21,000 bases of DNA from Candidatus Bathycorpusculum fermentans (GCA_009787175.1 WRGM01000158.1:1-21000), one strand, 5' to 3'. Shown: positions 1-8,227, counted from the stretch's first letter. The notes: generated from the letters alone by a model not told the origin. Translations and numbers: made by a program.

Positions 1-576
1 AAAATACATTCCAAAACTTTTTCACCAACACTTTGCTCATAGAGGTTAAAATCATGCACACTACCCACCGCATGAGCAGTACAAATTATCTCATGGGTTT
101 TAGCGTTAACAATTAACTGGGTTTTTAGGGTGTGACGTCTCTTTTTACCGCTATACCATCGTCGTTGGTTTTTTTGGGACGCTCAATAGGACTCTCTGTT
201 GCATCGATTAGGGCGATTTCTATTTCCGGATGCTCCAAAAGAGCCCCTCGACCCAGTAAACTGAATTTTTTACTCTTAGCCAAAGAATTCTCTACCCAGA
301 CAATTACGTCATGGGTTGTGGCTTCTCCTACTTCAAACTCGTATGACAACTCTTTTTGAGTGACGTATTGACATAGATATTTTAGAGTTAGGAAAAGTTG
401 ATCTTGTAGGAATAGTTTGGCATGACTATCGCGTCGTTTATGTTTTGCAGCATAAGCTATTGCTAAAATCTCAACCATTTCGTCAAAGGTTTCTTTTTTT
501 TTACGTCAATTACCTGTTTAAAATCCTGAGCAGTTAATTTTGATGCTTTTTCATACCGTTCCAGACTACCAAACAC
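1..576 (-). pseudogene. IS5-family (DDE_Tnp_4-like) transposase, frameshifted, left part cut by window edge
   Basis: Reading the minus strand from a GTG at 576, three pieces join into one IS5-type transposase. The first piece contains KASKLTAQDFKQVIDVKK. The second (478-125) carries the helix-turn-helix region and the first catalytic Asp in IALIDATESPIERPKK. The third (about 165-1) reads SGKKRRHTLKTQLIVNAKTH, then HAVGSVHDF, typical of the region after the first Asp. The frame breaks at an A9 run (plus-strand T9 at 485-493) and an A7 run (plus-strand T7 near 170-176); one extra A in each restores continuity. This is either a decayed copy, homopolymer sequencing error, or (A7 only) a programmed -1 shift. 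The second and third catalytic residues would lie outside the window. A TATA-like box lies at 617-625, about 44 nt before the GTG. Confidence 0.85.
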
Positions 577-616
577 AGACTAGCCACACTCTACCAAAAT
601 AAGCACAACCAAACTA

Positions 617-625
617 TTTATAAAT
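617..625 (-). promoter_or_regulatory. TATA-like box before the IS5-type transposase
   Basis: The minus strand reads TTTATAAAT about 44 nt upstream of the inferred GTG start at 576, a spacing that would give a short leader. Confidence 0.4.
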
Positions 626-746
626 TCCGAGGAGACCTATTTGTTGTGTGTTCTGGTTTTGGAATTTTTTTTTTGTTGGTATTGTGTTAGTTTTTATTTT
701 TGTTGTAGGTATTTTATAGGTGTTGTTGGTGTTGAGAAACATAAGT

Positions 747-765
747 CTAATATTTACAGTATTAG
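747..765 (+). promoter_or_regulatory. Dyad CTAATA-N7-TATTAG in the pyrB promoter
   Basis: Perfect 6-bp inverted arms (747-752 and 760-765) lie 30-48 nt upstream of the pyrB ATG. The right arm runs into ATTAGTATAAG (761-771), the best TATA candidate, at about the distance expected for a leaderless or short-leader transcript. The dyad could be an operator or chance in AT-rich DNA. Confidence 0.35.
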
Positions 766-794
766 TATAAGTTGTTGGTAAGGCAAGGATATGT

Positions 795-1715
795 ATGGAG
801 TTTCAGAATAGGAGTATAATTTCGATACGTGATTTTACAAGAGAGGAGATTAATCATGTTTTAAATGTTAGTCAGACTATGGAAGCAGTTGCTGATGTAG
901 GGACTAATGTTTTGAAAGGTAAGATTCTTGCTACACTGTTTTTTGAGCCTTCTACGCGAACGCGGTTAAGTTTTGAAGCTGCTATGCAAAAACTTGGGGG
1001 GTCAACTATAGGGTTTAATGATGCAGATACCTCAAGTACTAAGAAGGGAGAAACTTTTGTAGATACAATTCGCACCGTTGAAAACTATGCAGACGTAATA
1101 GCGTTAAGGCATAATTTAGAAGGCGCTGCTGTTGTAGCTAAAGAGTACTCTAAAGTGCCAATAATTAACAGTGGGACAGGAGCGCAGGAGCATCCAACGC
1201 AGGCATTAATAGATCTTTATACAATTCAAAAAGAAAAACATCAAATTGACAACCTTAAAATCGCCATAATAGGCGATTTAAGATATGGACGAACAGTACA
1301 CTCACTCGCACGCGCCTTAACAAATTATAACGTTGAACTCTTTCTAATCTCACCCGAAGCATTACGAATACAAGAAAACATTTTAAAAGAAATAAAAACC
1401 AAAATCTCAGTAACAGAAAAACAAAACCTAGAGGAAATACTCCCAAAAATAGACGTCCTATACGTAACCCGCATCCAACGCGAACGCTTCCCCGACCCCG
1501 CCGAATACGCAAAACTCAAAGGAACATACCGAATAGACAAAAAAATGCTAAAAACAGCCAAAAAAGACATGATAATCCTACACCCACTACCCAGAGTAGA
1601 CGAAATAGCCCCAGAAATCGACCAAACACCCCACGCACGCTACTTCCAACAAGTCAAAAACGGACTACATGTAAGAATGGCCATACTCTCACTAATACTA
1701 GGCACAACAAAATAA
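795..1715 (+). CDS. pyrB: Aspartate carbamoyltransferase catalytic subunit
   Basis: PyrB condenses carbamoyl phosphate with aspartate to N-carbamoyl-aspartate, the first committed step of UMP synthesis. The 306-aa length is normal for the catalytic chain. Visible signatures: the carbamoyl-phosphate loop FFEPSTRTRLSFE (STRTR at residues 53-57), HPTQALIDLYTI, the second-domain opening IIGDLRYGRTVHSLARAL, LYVTRIQRERFPDP and the Asp-binding ILHPLPRVDEIAPEID. The ATG at 795 has a weak AAGGA (785-789) five bases upstream; the ATG at 791 is out of frame. In many archaea pyrI (zinc-binding regulatory subunit) follows directly, but here the next gene is convergent nrdD, so PyrB is either unregulated as a trimer or pyrI lies elsewhere. 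The coding strand shifts from G/T-rich at the 5' end to about 28% G+T at the 3' end. Confidence 0.97.
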   Translation: MEFQNRSIISIRDFTREEINHVLNVSQTMEAVADVGTNVLKGKILATLFFEPSTRTRLSFEAAMQKLGGSTIGFNDADTSSTKKGETFVDTIRTVENYADVIALRHNLEGAAVVAKEYSKVPIINSGTGAQEHPTQALIDLYTIQKEKHQIDNLKIAIIGDLRYGRTVHSLARALTNYNVELFLISPEALRIQENILKEIKTKISVTEKQNLEEILPKIDVLYVTRIQRERFPDPAEYAKLKGTYRIDKKMLKTAKKDMIILHPLPRVDEIAPEIDQTPHARYFQQVKNGLHVRMAILSLILGTTK

Positions 1716-1829
1716 CTTTTACTAACAAATTCAGCTACAGACATGTTTCTTCACAAAAAGCTAAAGCCACAATAGACATAAAACATTCGCTGAAAAAACA
1801 ACAGCAAAATAAAATGGCGTCAAGGTTTT

Positions 1830-1849
1830 TTGTTGATAGTTGTCAACAA
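1830..1849. terminator. Hairpin between convergent pyrB and nrdD
   Basis: TTGTTGA (1830-1836) and TCAACAA (1843-1849) form a perfect 7-bp stem with a 6-nt loop, immediately after a T-run (1826-1831). It lies between two gene 3' ends, so a bidirectional terminator or transcript-end structure is plausible. It also sits at the switch from A/C-rich to G/T-rich plus strand. Confidence 0.35.
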
Positions 1850-1913
1850 CTACATAATAAATGGTAAAAGGCTACTCATACACGATTTTCAGTTGTCGAT
1901 CTTGAGAAAGTTG

Positions 1914-4181
1914 TTATATGGTGGTGTTGAATTGGTCAAATGTTCCTAATGTGCTTATCGAGTTACAAGTTGGGCATTTGTGCGGTGTTCCGAACCAGCT
2001 TTTCTTACAGTTGCGGCAGTATGTAACTATACGGTTGTATGTGAAGAATTCTAATGGCTGGCGTGAGGTGGTGAGGTGGCGTGTTAGGTCTAGAAGTGCT
2101 AGTGGTGTTATTTCATGATTGTCTAGCTCTATGATATTTAGGGTTCCGCCTGTTGATAGTTCAGATAGTTTTTGTGTAAGTAATAGGTCTTCTGTTGTAA
2201 TGGTTATGGGGTTGGTTTTTAGTTTTAAGCGTTTGGAGGTGGAGTAGAATGGTTTGTCGCGTGTGCCGGAGAATTTGACTTTTGCTATTCCGTATTTTTC
2301 GATGTCAAGTTGGGCTAGGCGTTCTGAGGCTTCGGGGTAGTAGAGTATGGTGTTGTATAGTCGTTTGTTGTGTTTTCGTCCGGTTTTGTGTCTGTATGTT
2401 GTTATGTTTTGTATTATTTCGTCTATGAATGTTTGGCTTTCGGGTTCGTTTATGTTTTTTGTTGTAAACATTTCGGCGGTTTCGGGTAGTCCTGTGAAGT
2501 TTATTAATTTTGAGCAGTTTTCTAGTCTAAAGTATGCGTCACCGTAGTTGTTTTTGAGTAGGAATGGTAGAGTGTTTTTTCCGTGTTGTTTTAGGATGTT
2601 GTATTTAATGTCTAGTGCGCGTGTTGCTATGTCGTAGCGTTCTTTGAGTAGTTCGAAGAATTTGGTTTTGTCTCCCATGGTTTCTTGGGCGATTCGTGGT
2701 AGGTTAATAGTTACATTGCCTAAACATCCTGTGCGTAGTGTATCTGTTTCCCAGTCTGTTGTTATGTCTGGTGTAAGTTTTATGCCTGAGGATGAGAAGA
2801 CTGAGGGGTTTTCTTTTGTTGTATCGTAAGCGAAGTAGATCATGCCGTGTTGTGTGGCTAAGGTGTGGGCTTTTATGAGTAAATCTTGGAGTTTTTTGTC
2901 GTTTAAAATGTCAGAGTTGATTTTTATTACAAGACGTGGGTTTGTTAACGGTTTTGTTAGAGTAATTTCTTGGTAGACTTGTAGAATTAGGTCGGCTAAG
3001 AGTCTGATTTCGCCTTCGTAATTGCCATATTTAATAGTAGTAGTCTGTTGTTGTGGTTGTGGTTGTTGTTCTTGTTCTTGTTCTTGTTGTGGTTGTTGTT
3101 TTTCTGGTTTTATGGCTGTTTTTGTTGTGAGGGCTTTTGGGGTGGTGAGGTTTATTTCTAGTGTGGTTTGTGCGTGTTGATGTATGTTTAATATGAATAG
3201 GTGTAGGGCGTTTTTTATTGTGTCTTCGTCTACGCCGTCTATGTAGGGTGCAAGGAAGGTGTTAAAGTAGCTAAATATTTGTTGTTGGCTGGTTTCTTTG
3301 TTAGTGTGTAGGAGTACGTTTTGTGTTATAGAGAGGGCTGATTCGAATGTTTGTGGGGGTTTAATTGAATTTGGGGTTATATCGTCTATTTTTAGGCCGT
3401 TTGTGAAGAAGAAGCGCATGTCATGAAATACTTCACTAGGTTTGAGTATCCATGTGCCTAAGTTGTCGATGTTTATGCTGCCAGATAGGTGTGCGTCTGC
3501 TATGTCGCGGGGGAAAACGTTTAGAAGGGTGTATTCGCCTATTAGGTTTTGTCCTGCCTTATTTAGTAAACCTGTAGCATCTAACGGATTTTCTTTAGCT
3601 TCAATATATGTAGTTACCTCATGTATAGGCATGCCTACGCGTGTTAGTTTATGGCGGTATTCTTCAAATCCTTTCTCGATTAATATGCCATTTACTACTT
3701 CGCGGATTAATGCAGCAGTGATATACTTTGTTTTAGATTTAAGTAAGCGTTTTTCAGTTTCTTTAGCGGCTTTTTGAGCTATCTCAGGGGGTACCTTTGC
3801 TTCTTTAATTAGAGAATTGGCAATTTTATTTTGATCAAACTCTTCTAATGTAAAATGAGAAGTTCTAACTAGCATGTTTTTAGATGAAAACGCTTTCTTC
3901 TCCACGCGGTCAGCTACATCAAGAACCATCTTTCCTAGATCTGTGAGAAAATATTTTTTTACTTCAACATCTACCTCTACCAGATCAGCTTTAAGGAGAA
4001 ATTTTAAATGGTAAGCAAAACGGCCAGCATCCCTGTTAGGATTCATCTTAAGGCAATTCATAAGCTCAGTATAAGAAAGAGCACCCTTATCAAATAATAA
4101 ATTTAAAATCTGCAATCTAATAGATGAAGAAACGGCCTTTAAGACCTTAACGCCTCGGGCTCTATGTGGAAGAGTAACCAT
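1914..4181 (-). CDS. nrdD: Anaerobic ribonucleoside-triphosphate reductase with N-terminal winged helix and ATP-cone
   Basis: NrdD reduces ribonucleoside triphosphates to dNTPs without oxygen, using a glycyl radical installed by the NrdG activase (not in this window). I prefer the ATG at 4181 (755 aa), with GAAGGA 7 nt upstream, over an upstream TTG at 4205. Domains: ArsR-like winged helix, residues about 5-90 (SSIRLQILNLL, RFAYHLKFLLKADLV); ATP-cone, about 104-194 (FDQNKIANSLIKEA ... YRHKLTRVG); Gln/Pro/Glu linker, about 359-382; catalytic barrel with TGCLGNVTINLPRIAQE (Cys486 a candidate radical-chain Cys). The C-terminus carries a zinc knuckle (Cys722, 725, 736, 739) and then LGTFDQF, where Gly746 is the only late glycine. 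The usual RVxGY-like context is not obvious. The fused winged helix suggests DNA binding or autoregulation, which is inference. The 3' half of the coding strand is very A/C-rich, enriching Thr, Asn, Gln, Lys and Pro. Confidence 0.93.
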   Translation of the reverse strand: MVTLPHRARGVKVLKAVSSSIRLQILNLLFDKGALSYTELMNCLKMNPNRDAGRFAYHLKFLLKADLVEVDVEVKKYFLTDLGKMVLDVADRVEKKAFSSKNMLVRTSHFTLEEFDQNKIANSLIKEAKVPPEIAQKAAKETEKRLLKSKTKYITAALIREVVNGILIEKGFEEYRHKLTRVGMPIHEVTTYIEAKENPLDATGLLNKAGQNLIGEYTLLNVFPRDIADAHLSGSINIDNLGTWILKPSEVFHDMRFFFTNGLKIDDITPNSIKPPQTFESALSITQNVLLHTNKETSQQQIFSYFNTFLAPYIDGVDEDTIKNALHLFILNIHQHAQTTLEINLTTPKALTTKTAIKPEKQQPQQEQEQEQQPQPQQQTTTIKYGNYEGEIRLLADLILQVYQEITLTKPLTNPRLVIKINSDILNDKKLQDLLIKAHTLATQHGMIYFAYDTTKENPSVFSSSGIKLTPDITTDWETDTLRTGCLGNVTINLPRIAQETMGDKTKFFELLKERYDIATRALDIKYNILKQHGKNTLPFLLKNNYGDAYFRLENCSKLINFTGLPETAEMFTTKNINEPESQTFIDEIIQNITTYRHKTGRKHNKRLYNTILYYPEASERLAQLDIEKYGIAKVKFSGTRDKPFYSTSKRLKLKTNPITITTEDLLLTQKLSELSTGGTLNIIELDNHEITPLALLDLTRHLTTSRQPLEFFTYNRIVTYCRNCKKSWFGTPHKCPTCNSISTLGTFDQFNTTI
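3036..3107 (-). repeat. Gln/Glu/Pro low-complexity tract inside nrdD
   Basis: About 24 codons made mostly of CAA/CAG/GAA/CCA encode a Q/E/P-rich linker between the N-terminal part and the main catalytic body of NrdD. The plus strand shows TTG/TTC iterations. It is probably a flexible insert grown by slippage in A/C-rich coding DNA. Confidence 0.7.
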
Positions 4182-4205
4182 AACATTTTCCTTCAACTTT
4201 TTCAA

Positions 4206-4222
4206 ACGCTGTATTAAAGCGT
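4206..4222 (-). promoter_or_regulatory. Dyad ACGCT-N7-AGCGT in the nrdD leader
   Basis: Perfect 5-bp inverted arms at 4206-4210 and 4218-4222 lie between the TATA box and the ATG at 4181, close to the expected transcription start. It is a candidate operator, possibly for the winged helix fused to NrdD. It does not resemble a bacterial NrdR box. Confidence 0.4.
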
Positions 4223-4245
4223 CATGGGCTATAATTTAGGCAGGG

Positions 4246-4260
4246 TTATATTTATATAAA
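4246..4260 (-). promoter_or_regulatory. TATA box of nrdD
   Basis: The minus strand reads TTTATATAAATATAA. With a start about 25 nt downstream, the mRNA would begin near 4230 and have a leader of about 50 nt containing the dyad and the GAAGGA ribosome site. Confidence 0.6.
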
Positions 4261-4287
4261 ATCTAAAACAGTGAAAAGACAGTCACA

Positions 4288-4941
4288 TTAAAACCGTTTT
4301 TTAACTATAACGGTATAAATAACATTTAGTATAGAGTAAACAAAAAGTACAAGGAAGAACAGATGAGCCATACCTATTATAGGAGAAATAATGAAAAGAG
4401 GCTTATCGAAGGGGTAACCTATGAAAGTAGGCAACAAAACAGTAGCTATAGGTATCACCAACACAAGATTAGATTTATAGCTTTTAAAAAATACGCGATA
4501 ATCACATGACTTTACCATAACCGCTATAGCTACAAGAAGTAAAGAGAGCTCAATAGCAATATTTACAACACTGTAAATGTTAATGTATAGAAAACCGGCT
4601 TCAAAAAAACCAAAATTATTTTTCATTAAAGGCCAAAATAGTTGAAGCTGTCCACCTATAAAAAAGTCGCCGATTAAAAAATGTGAAATATAGGCTAGAA
4701 AATAGGGTACTGCACGTTTACCATAAAGCGCAAATATAGGTGTAAAAACGATAAGGGCAGCAATTAAAGAGTGTGTAGGTCCTCTATGTATATCTAGGCC
4801 AGTGAATGTGGCAATAGCTATGTCGATGTCGGGTAAAATTGATAGAACCATTAGCAGAGGAATATTTGGGTTGACTCCTAAAGTTTTTGAGGACAATTTA
4901 CCTAGCAGATATGCTAAAGACATATGGCCAACAGCAAACAT
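4288..4941 (-). CDS. DUF457/YdjM-family membrane-bound metal-dependent hydrolase
   Basis: This 217-aa integral membrane protein has the conserved polar motifs of the YdjM/DUF457 family, described as membrane-bound metal-dependent hydrolases of unknown substrate. They are His6 in the first helix, LPDID (36-40), HRGPTHS (52-58), HFLIGDFF with His87 and Asp92, and FWP (102-104). Hydrophobic stretches suggest 5-6 transmembrane segments, with a short basic tail (VIVKKRF). It lies 137 nt downstream of the flippase on the same strand, and nrdD follows after about 106 nt with its own TATA box. Family assignment is firm; the substrate (lipid or cell-envelope) is not known. Confidence 0.85.
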   Translation of the reverse strand: MFAVGHMSLAYLLGKLSSKTLGVNPNIPLLMVLSILPDIDIAIATFTGLDIHRGPTHSLIAALIVFTPIFALYGKRAVPYFLAYISHFLIGDFFIGGQLQLFWPLMKNNFGFFEAGFLYINIYSVVNIAIELSLLLVAIAVMVKSCDYRVFFKSYKSNLVLVIPIATVLLPTFIGYPFDKPLFIISPIIGMAHLFFLVLFVYSILNVIYTVIVKKRF

Positions 4942-5078
4942 GACAAGTCAAGCTATCGGAATATTTAGGAAACTATTAAGCATATATCAATTTAGGACCA
5001 AAAATACTGTTAAATTAACTGGTCATAATCATATAGAAGGTAGATAACGTTTCTTGTTAGTTTGAAAATTTTGTGTGA

Positions 5079-6761
5079 TTAGGGTTTTTTGCAGATTTTT
5101 TGCATAATTATTAATGGAATTGCCACGATTTTAGAGATTATGCCTAATCCAGAGGTCATTATTTTCAGATTTTCTATATCTGCCCGGTTTACAGCACCTA
5201 TAAGGGGCATGCAGGTGAGATAAACTAGTAGGAAAATTATAGCTCCAGTAATTAAGAGTATTACATATGGCGCATTTAAGATTGACGTAGCTGCATATGT
5301 AGCAGTTGATGCTAGTAAGGATGCGGCGAAAATTTTGCTGGAGTTTTTAAAGTCTGCTTTAACGCGATAGTTTTTCCATGCCCAAATTAGTCCCCATACC
5401 AGTCCAGGAATTGTGGAAACCATAATGGCTATTATGCCGCCTATTACTACAAGTGACTCATTTCCTGCGCTAAAGACTCCAAAGTAGGTAATTATAGCAT
5501 ATGCAAAAGGCACACTTATAGCAATAGAGAGTAAACTTTGTTTCATTATCTGCTTTGTTTTGCCAATACCTGTCTGGAAGGCAGATAGGCTAACGCTGCC
5601 GAAAAGTACAAACAAGTTAACAATTGAGGATAATGCTAGAAATGTTGGTGCATAAGAAAATTTTGACTCCGTACCTACAACAAAGAGGGTTTTGGTAAAT
5701 AGTGCTTGAAATAGGCCATCTTGGGGAAAAAGTGTAGAGATAAGAGGTGTAGATAAGGTAATTATCAGCATTGTTACAGGAATAAGAAATATAGATAAGT
5801 ATTTTACTGATGAGGTAAAAACTGTTCTTGCCAATTCAGGTTCTTTATCAGTATTTAACTTTGAAAAGGCAGGAAACAAAGCTGTTGATATAGGAACACT
5901 AATAAATGAAATAAGCACCGCACAATATGTTGCAGCCTGATAATTACCTAACATACTAGTACTCGCATATGGTGACATAAAAGAAGTAAAAATTTGAGGC
6001 AAAACGCCCGTAGCTATACCTGAAAAAGTTAGAGGAATACCATACTTAAGCATAGGCAACAGATTCTGTTTAACATTACATTTATCAATTTTCAATTTAC
6101 GCAAAGGTCTAAACAGTAGAAAATAGACAATTAGTATACCTAATAAACCACTTACAACAATGGAAGTAACATAACCCAGAACGACACCTAAAACACTATA
6201 CCCCAATAAGACCAACAACGGACCAAGAAAAGTTTTAGTTACAGCCTGCAATATCTCTGTAAGACTTTTAAACTTCATTTTTTCAAAGCCTACAAATATA
6301 GCTAATGCAGCAGAAACAAGAGAACTAGCAAAAATAGCCACTGACATCAAAGCAATTAATGAGGATAACTCTGGATGGTTAAGAAGCATAGCTAAATTAT
6401 TAGCTATAGCAAAACAAACCAAAGATAAAACAGCACCACTTATTATTTCAAAAAGTATACCTGAAAAAATCACGTCATGTATCTCACCATGCTTGTTAGC
6501 AGCACGCAAATTAGCTATCCGCTGAGTCATAGCAGAACTTACACCCAGATCTCTAAAATAAGCAATAACCGTTGAAGGAATCAAAGCTAAACTATACAAA
6601 CCAAGCTCGTCAGCAGATAATACATTACCTAAAAGCAAAGTTCCTAAAGCTAATATCACCGAAGAACATACAAGACCAATCAAAAGATAAAAGCTGCCAG
6701 CTGTTGAAGACTTACCCATCTGTAAAGCTTTATCATCCATATAGCTCGCAACCTTAACCAT
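5079..6761 (-). CDS. Polysaccharide/lipid-linked oligosaccharide flippase (MOP superfamily, Wzx-like)
   Basis: A 560-aa polytopic protein with about 14 hydrophobic segments. The N-terminus has SFYLLIGLVCSSVILALG, followed by the family-typical pattern LSADELGLYSLALIP ... YFRDLGVSSAMTQRIA. This is the Polysacc_synt (PF01943) type, with a second half matching the C-terminal half of such transporters. These proteins flip undecaprenyl- or dolichyl-linked glycans across the membrane for surface polysaccharide or N-glycan assembly. No glycosyltransferase is adjacent, so the glycan is unknown. The start at 6761 lies about 20 nt below a TATA box, implying a leaderless mRNA. The 5' third lies in an A/C-rich plus-strand tract, so its coding strand is G/T-rich. 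Confidence 0.9.
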   Translation of the reverse strand: MVKVASYMDDKALQMGKSSTAGSFYLLIGLVCSSVILALGTLLLGNVLSADELGLYSLALIPSTVIAYFRDLGVSSAMTQRIANLRAANKHGEIHDVIFSGILFEIISGAVLSLVCFAIANNLAMLLNHPELSSLIALMSVAIFASSLVSAALAIFVGFEKMKFKSLTEILQAVTKTFLGPLLVLLGYSVLGVVLGYVTSIVVSGLLGILIVYFLLFRPLRKLKIDKCNVKQNLLPMLKYGIPLTFSGIATGVLPQIFTSFMSPYASTSMLGNYQAATYCAVLISFISVPISTALFPAFSKLNTDKEPELARTVFTSSVKYLSIFLIPVTMLIITLSTPLISTLFPQDGLFQALFTKTLFVVGTESKFSYAPTFLALSSIVNLFVLFGSVSLSAFQTGIGKTKQIMKQSLLSIAISVPFAYAIITYFGVFSAGNESLVVIGGIIAIMVSTIPGLVWGLIWAWKNYRVKADFKNSSKIFAASLLASTATYAATSILNAPYVILLITGAIIFLLVYLTCMPLIGAVNRADIENLKIMTSGLGIISKIVAIPLIIMQKICKKP

Positions 6762-6775
6762 TTACACTAAAAGAA

Positions 6776-6788
6776 GTTTTTATATGCT
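6776..6788 (-). promoter_or_regulatory. TATA box of the flippase gene
   Basis: The minus strand reads AAGCATATAAAAA, centred about 20 nt upstream of the ATG at 6761. This is the typical spacing for a leaderless archaeal transcript. Confidence 0.6.
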
Positions 6789-6961
6789 TTGGAAAAAGTT
6801 CCTAAAACACATAAAACAATAAAACAGCAAAACAACAAGACACACCAACATGCCAGACAACAATAGATAAAGCCAGTTGACACAGTCACTATAACGTGGA
6901 AGCATTCTACAGATTTTTATAAAATGTAATCAAAAAAGGATACATTATGTATGTGAAAAAA

Positions 6962-7339
6962 TTATTTTAGAGAAGCCTTGAGTGTTACAAAGTATGTTAG
7001 AACTTGATTAAATTCTGTTTCAGATATAGACAAAATTGCTTGCACTGCATCTCTATGTTTTAGAGGGGGAGAAACAGGAACTGTTAAGGTGTAATCAAGA
7101 TGTGTAAACAAGTGATCCCAAGAAATGTTGACCTGTTTACCTTTTAAAGTAAACAAGGTTAGGAGATAAGCACTAGCACGGTTTAAACTATCCTTAAAAG
7201 CTTTAAGTGTGGAAACAACTACAGCTGCATCATAATCTTTTGCTAAAAGATGACGTTTAATTTGGCTATAACTTTCTTCTAAGAGAGTAATCTCTGTAGA
7301 GAGATCATGTTTAATTTTTATTTCAGCACCTTGAGACAT
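6962..7339 (-). CDS. Hypothetical helical protein
   Basis: A 125-aa soluble protein I do not recognise. It looks mostly alpha-helical (KIKHDLSTEITLLEESYSQI, then KAFKDSLNRASAYLLTLF), with a short Pro-containing segment (VPVSPPLKHRDAV) before a final helix. There is no signal peptide, transmembrane segment, Cys cluster or nucleotide-binding motif, and no R-x4-6-H HEPN motif. It is flanked by the flippase promoter and the divergent methyltransferase. A TATA-like CTATAAAAAA lies at about 7353-7362, rather close to this ATG. The sustained open frame and ordinary amino-acid composition support a real gene. Confidence 0.6.
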   Translation of the reverse strand: MSQGAEIKIKHDLSTEITLLEESYSQIKRHLLAKDYDAAVVVSTLKAFKDSLNRASAYLLTLFTLKGKQVNISWDHLFTHLDYTLTVPVSPPLKHRDAVQAILSISETEFNQVLTYFVTLKASLK

Positions 7340-7447
7340 AACATTTCACATTTTTTATAGCAGGAAACAACTAAAATAAGATTTCCACTTATACATCGAT
7401 AAATTACGGAAAAAAATAATCGAAGCATTTAATTAAATTAGTACAGC

Positions 7448-8227
7448 ATGAAGGACATATTGTTAAGGCTGTTGTATATGAGAGTTAATGAGCACTTTTT
7501 TGAGATTCATAATAATTTGCCTCGGGAGGGTCCTGGTGATAGCAGATCAACAAGGCGAGCTTATCGTATGCTTACAGATTTGCCTGAGAGACCCCGGGTT
7601 TTGGATGTTGGTTGTGGTTCGGGTGTACAGACGATAGAGTTGGCAAAGATTTCGAATGTAGAAATTACTGCGTTAGATATTCATCAGCCTTTTTTAGATG
7701 TGCTTGCGGGTAGGGCTAAAGTTGAAGGGGTAAGTGAGAGGATTAGGCTTGTGAGGGGTGATATGTTGTGTTTGGATTTTGAGTGTAATAGTTTTGATGT
7801 CATATGGTGTGAGGGAGCTATTTTTGTTGTAGGTTTTGAGAAGGGGTTGTGTGAGTGGCGAAGGTTTTTGGTTGATAAGGGTTATTTTGTTGTTTCAGAG
7901 TTATGTTGGATAGATCCTAATCCGCCAAGAGATGTTAAGGAGTACATGTTAAATGTGTTATATCCGTCTGTAAAAACGGTGGCGGAAAATTTGCGGATTA
8001 TTAGGGATGTAGGTTATGAGGTTAAAGACTATTTTGTTTTGCCAGAGTCAAGTTGGTGGGAGAATTATTATTTGCCGATTCTTGCCAAGTTGCCGTTTCT
8101 TAAGAGGAAATATCAGGGTAGTAGTGAAGCTTTAGGGGCGATTGTGGAAGAGGAGAAAGAGATAGAAATATTTCGTCGATACTCTAAGCATTATGGGTAT
8201 GTTTTTTACAGTTTACAAAAAGTGTAG
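7448..8227 (+). CDS. Class I SAM-dependent methyltransferase
   Basis: A 259-aa protein with a Rossmann methyltransferase core. Motif I is VLDVGCGSG (residues 51-59), the acidic residue after strand 2 is in ITALDIHQP, motif II is RGDMLCLDF, and motif IV is FDVIWCEGAIFVVGF. The N-terminal FFEIHNNLPREGPGDSRSTR is typical of a family of small-molecule methyltransferases (methyltransferase domain 25 type) found in methanogens and other anaerobes. The substrate is unknown. The gene is divergent from the hypothetical gene at 6962-7339. Its coding strand is unusually G/T-rich (about 80% G+T in one counted line), giving many Gly, Val, Phe, Trp, Cys and Arg residues and opposite to neighbouring A/C-rich coding strands. 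Confidence 0.88.
   Translation: MKDILLRLLYMRVNEHFFEIHNNLPREGPGDSRSTRRAYRMLTDLPERPRVLDVGCGSGVQTIELAKISNVEITALDIHQPFLDVLAGRAKVEGVSERIRLVRGDMLCLDFECNSFDVIWCEGAIFVVGFEKGLCEWRRFLVDKGYFVVSELCWIDPNPPRDVKEYMLNVLYPSVKTVAENLRIIRDVGYEVKDYFVLPESSWWENYYLPILAKLPFLKRKYQGSSEALGAIVEEEKEIEIFRRYSKHYGYVFYSLQKV

Noticed and set aside
3040..3110. TTG/TTC iterations considered as a direct-repeat array or CRISPR-like element
   Set aside because: They are in-frame Gln/Glu codons of nrdD with no spacer-repeat periodicity. I saw no CRISPR array, tRNA or rRNA gene anywhere in the window.
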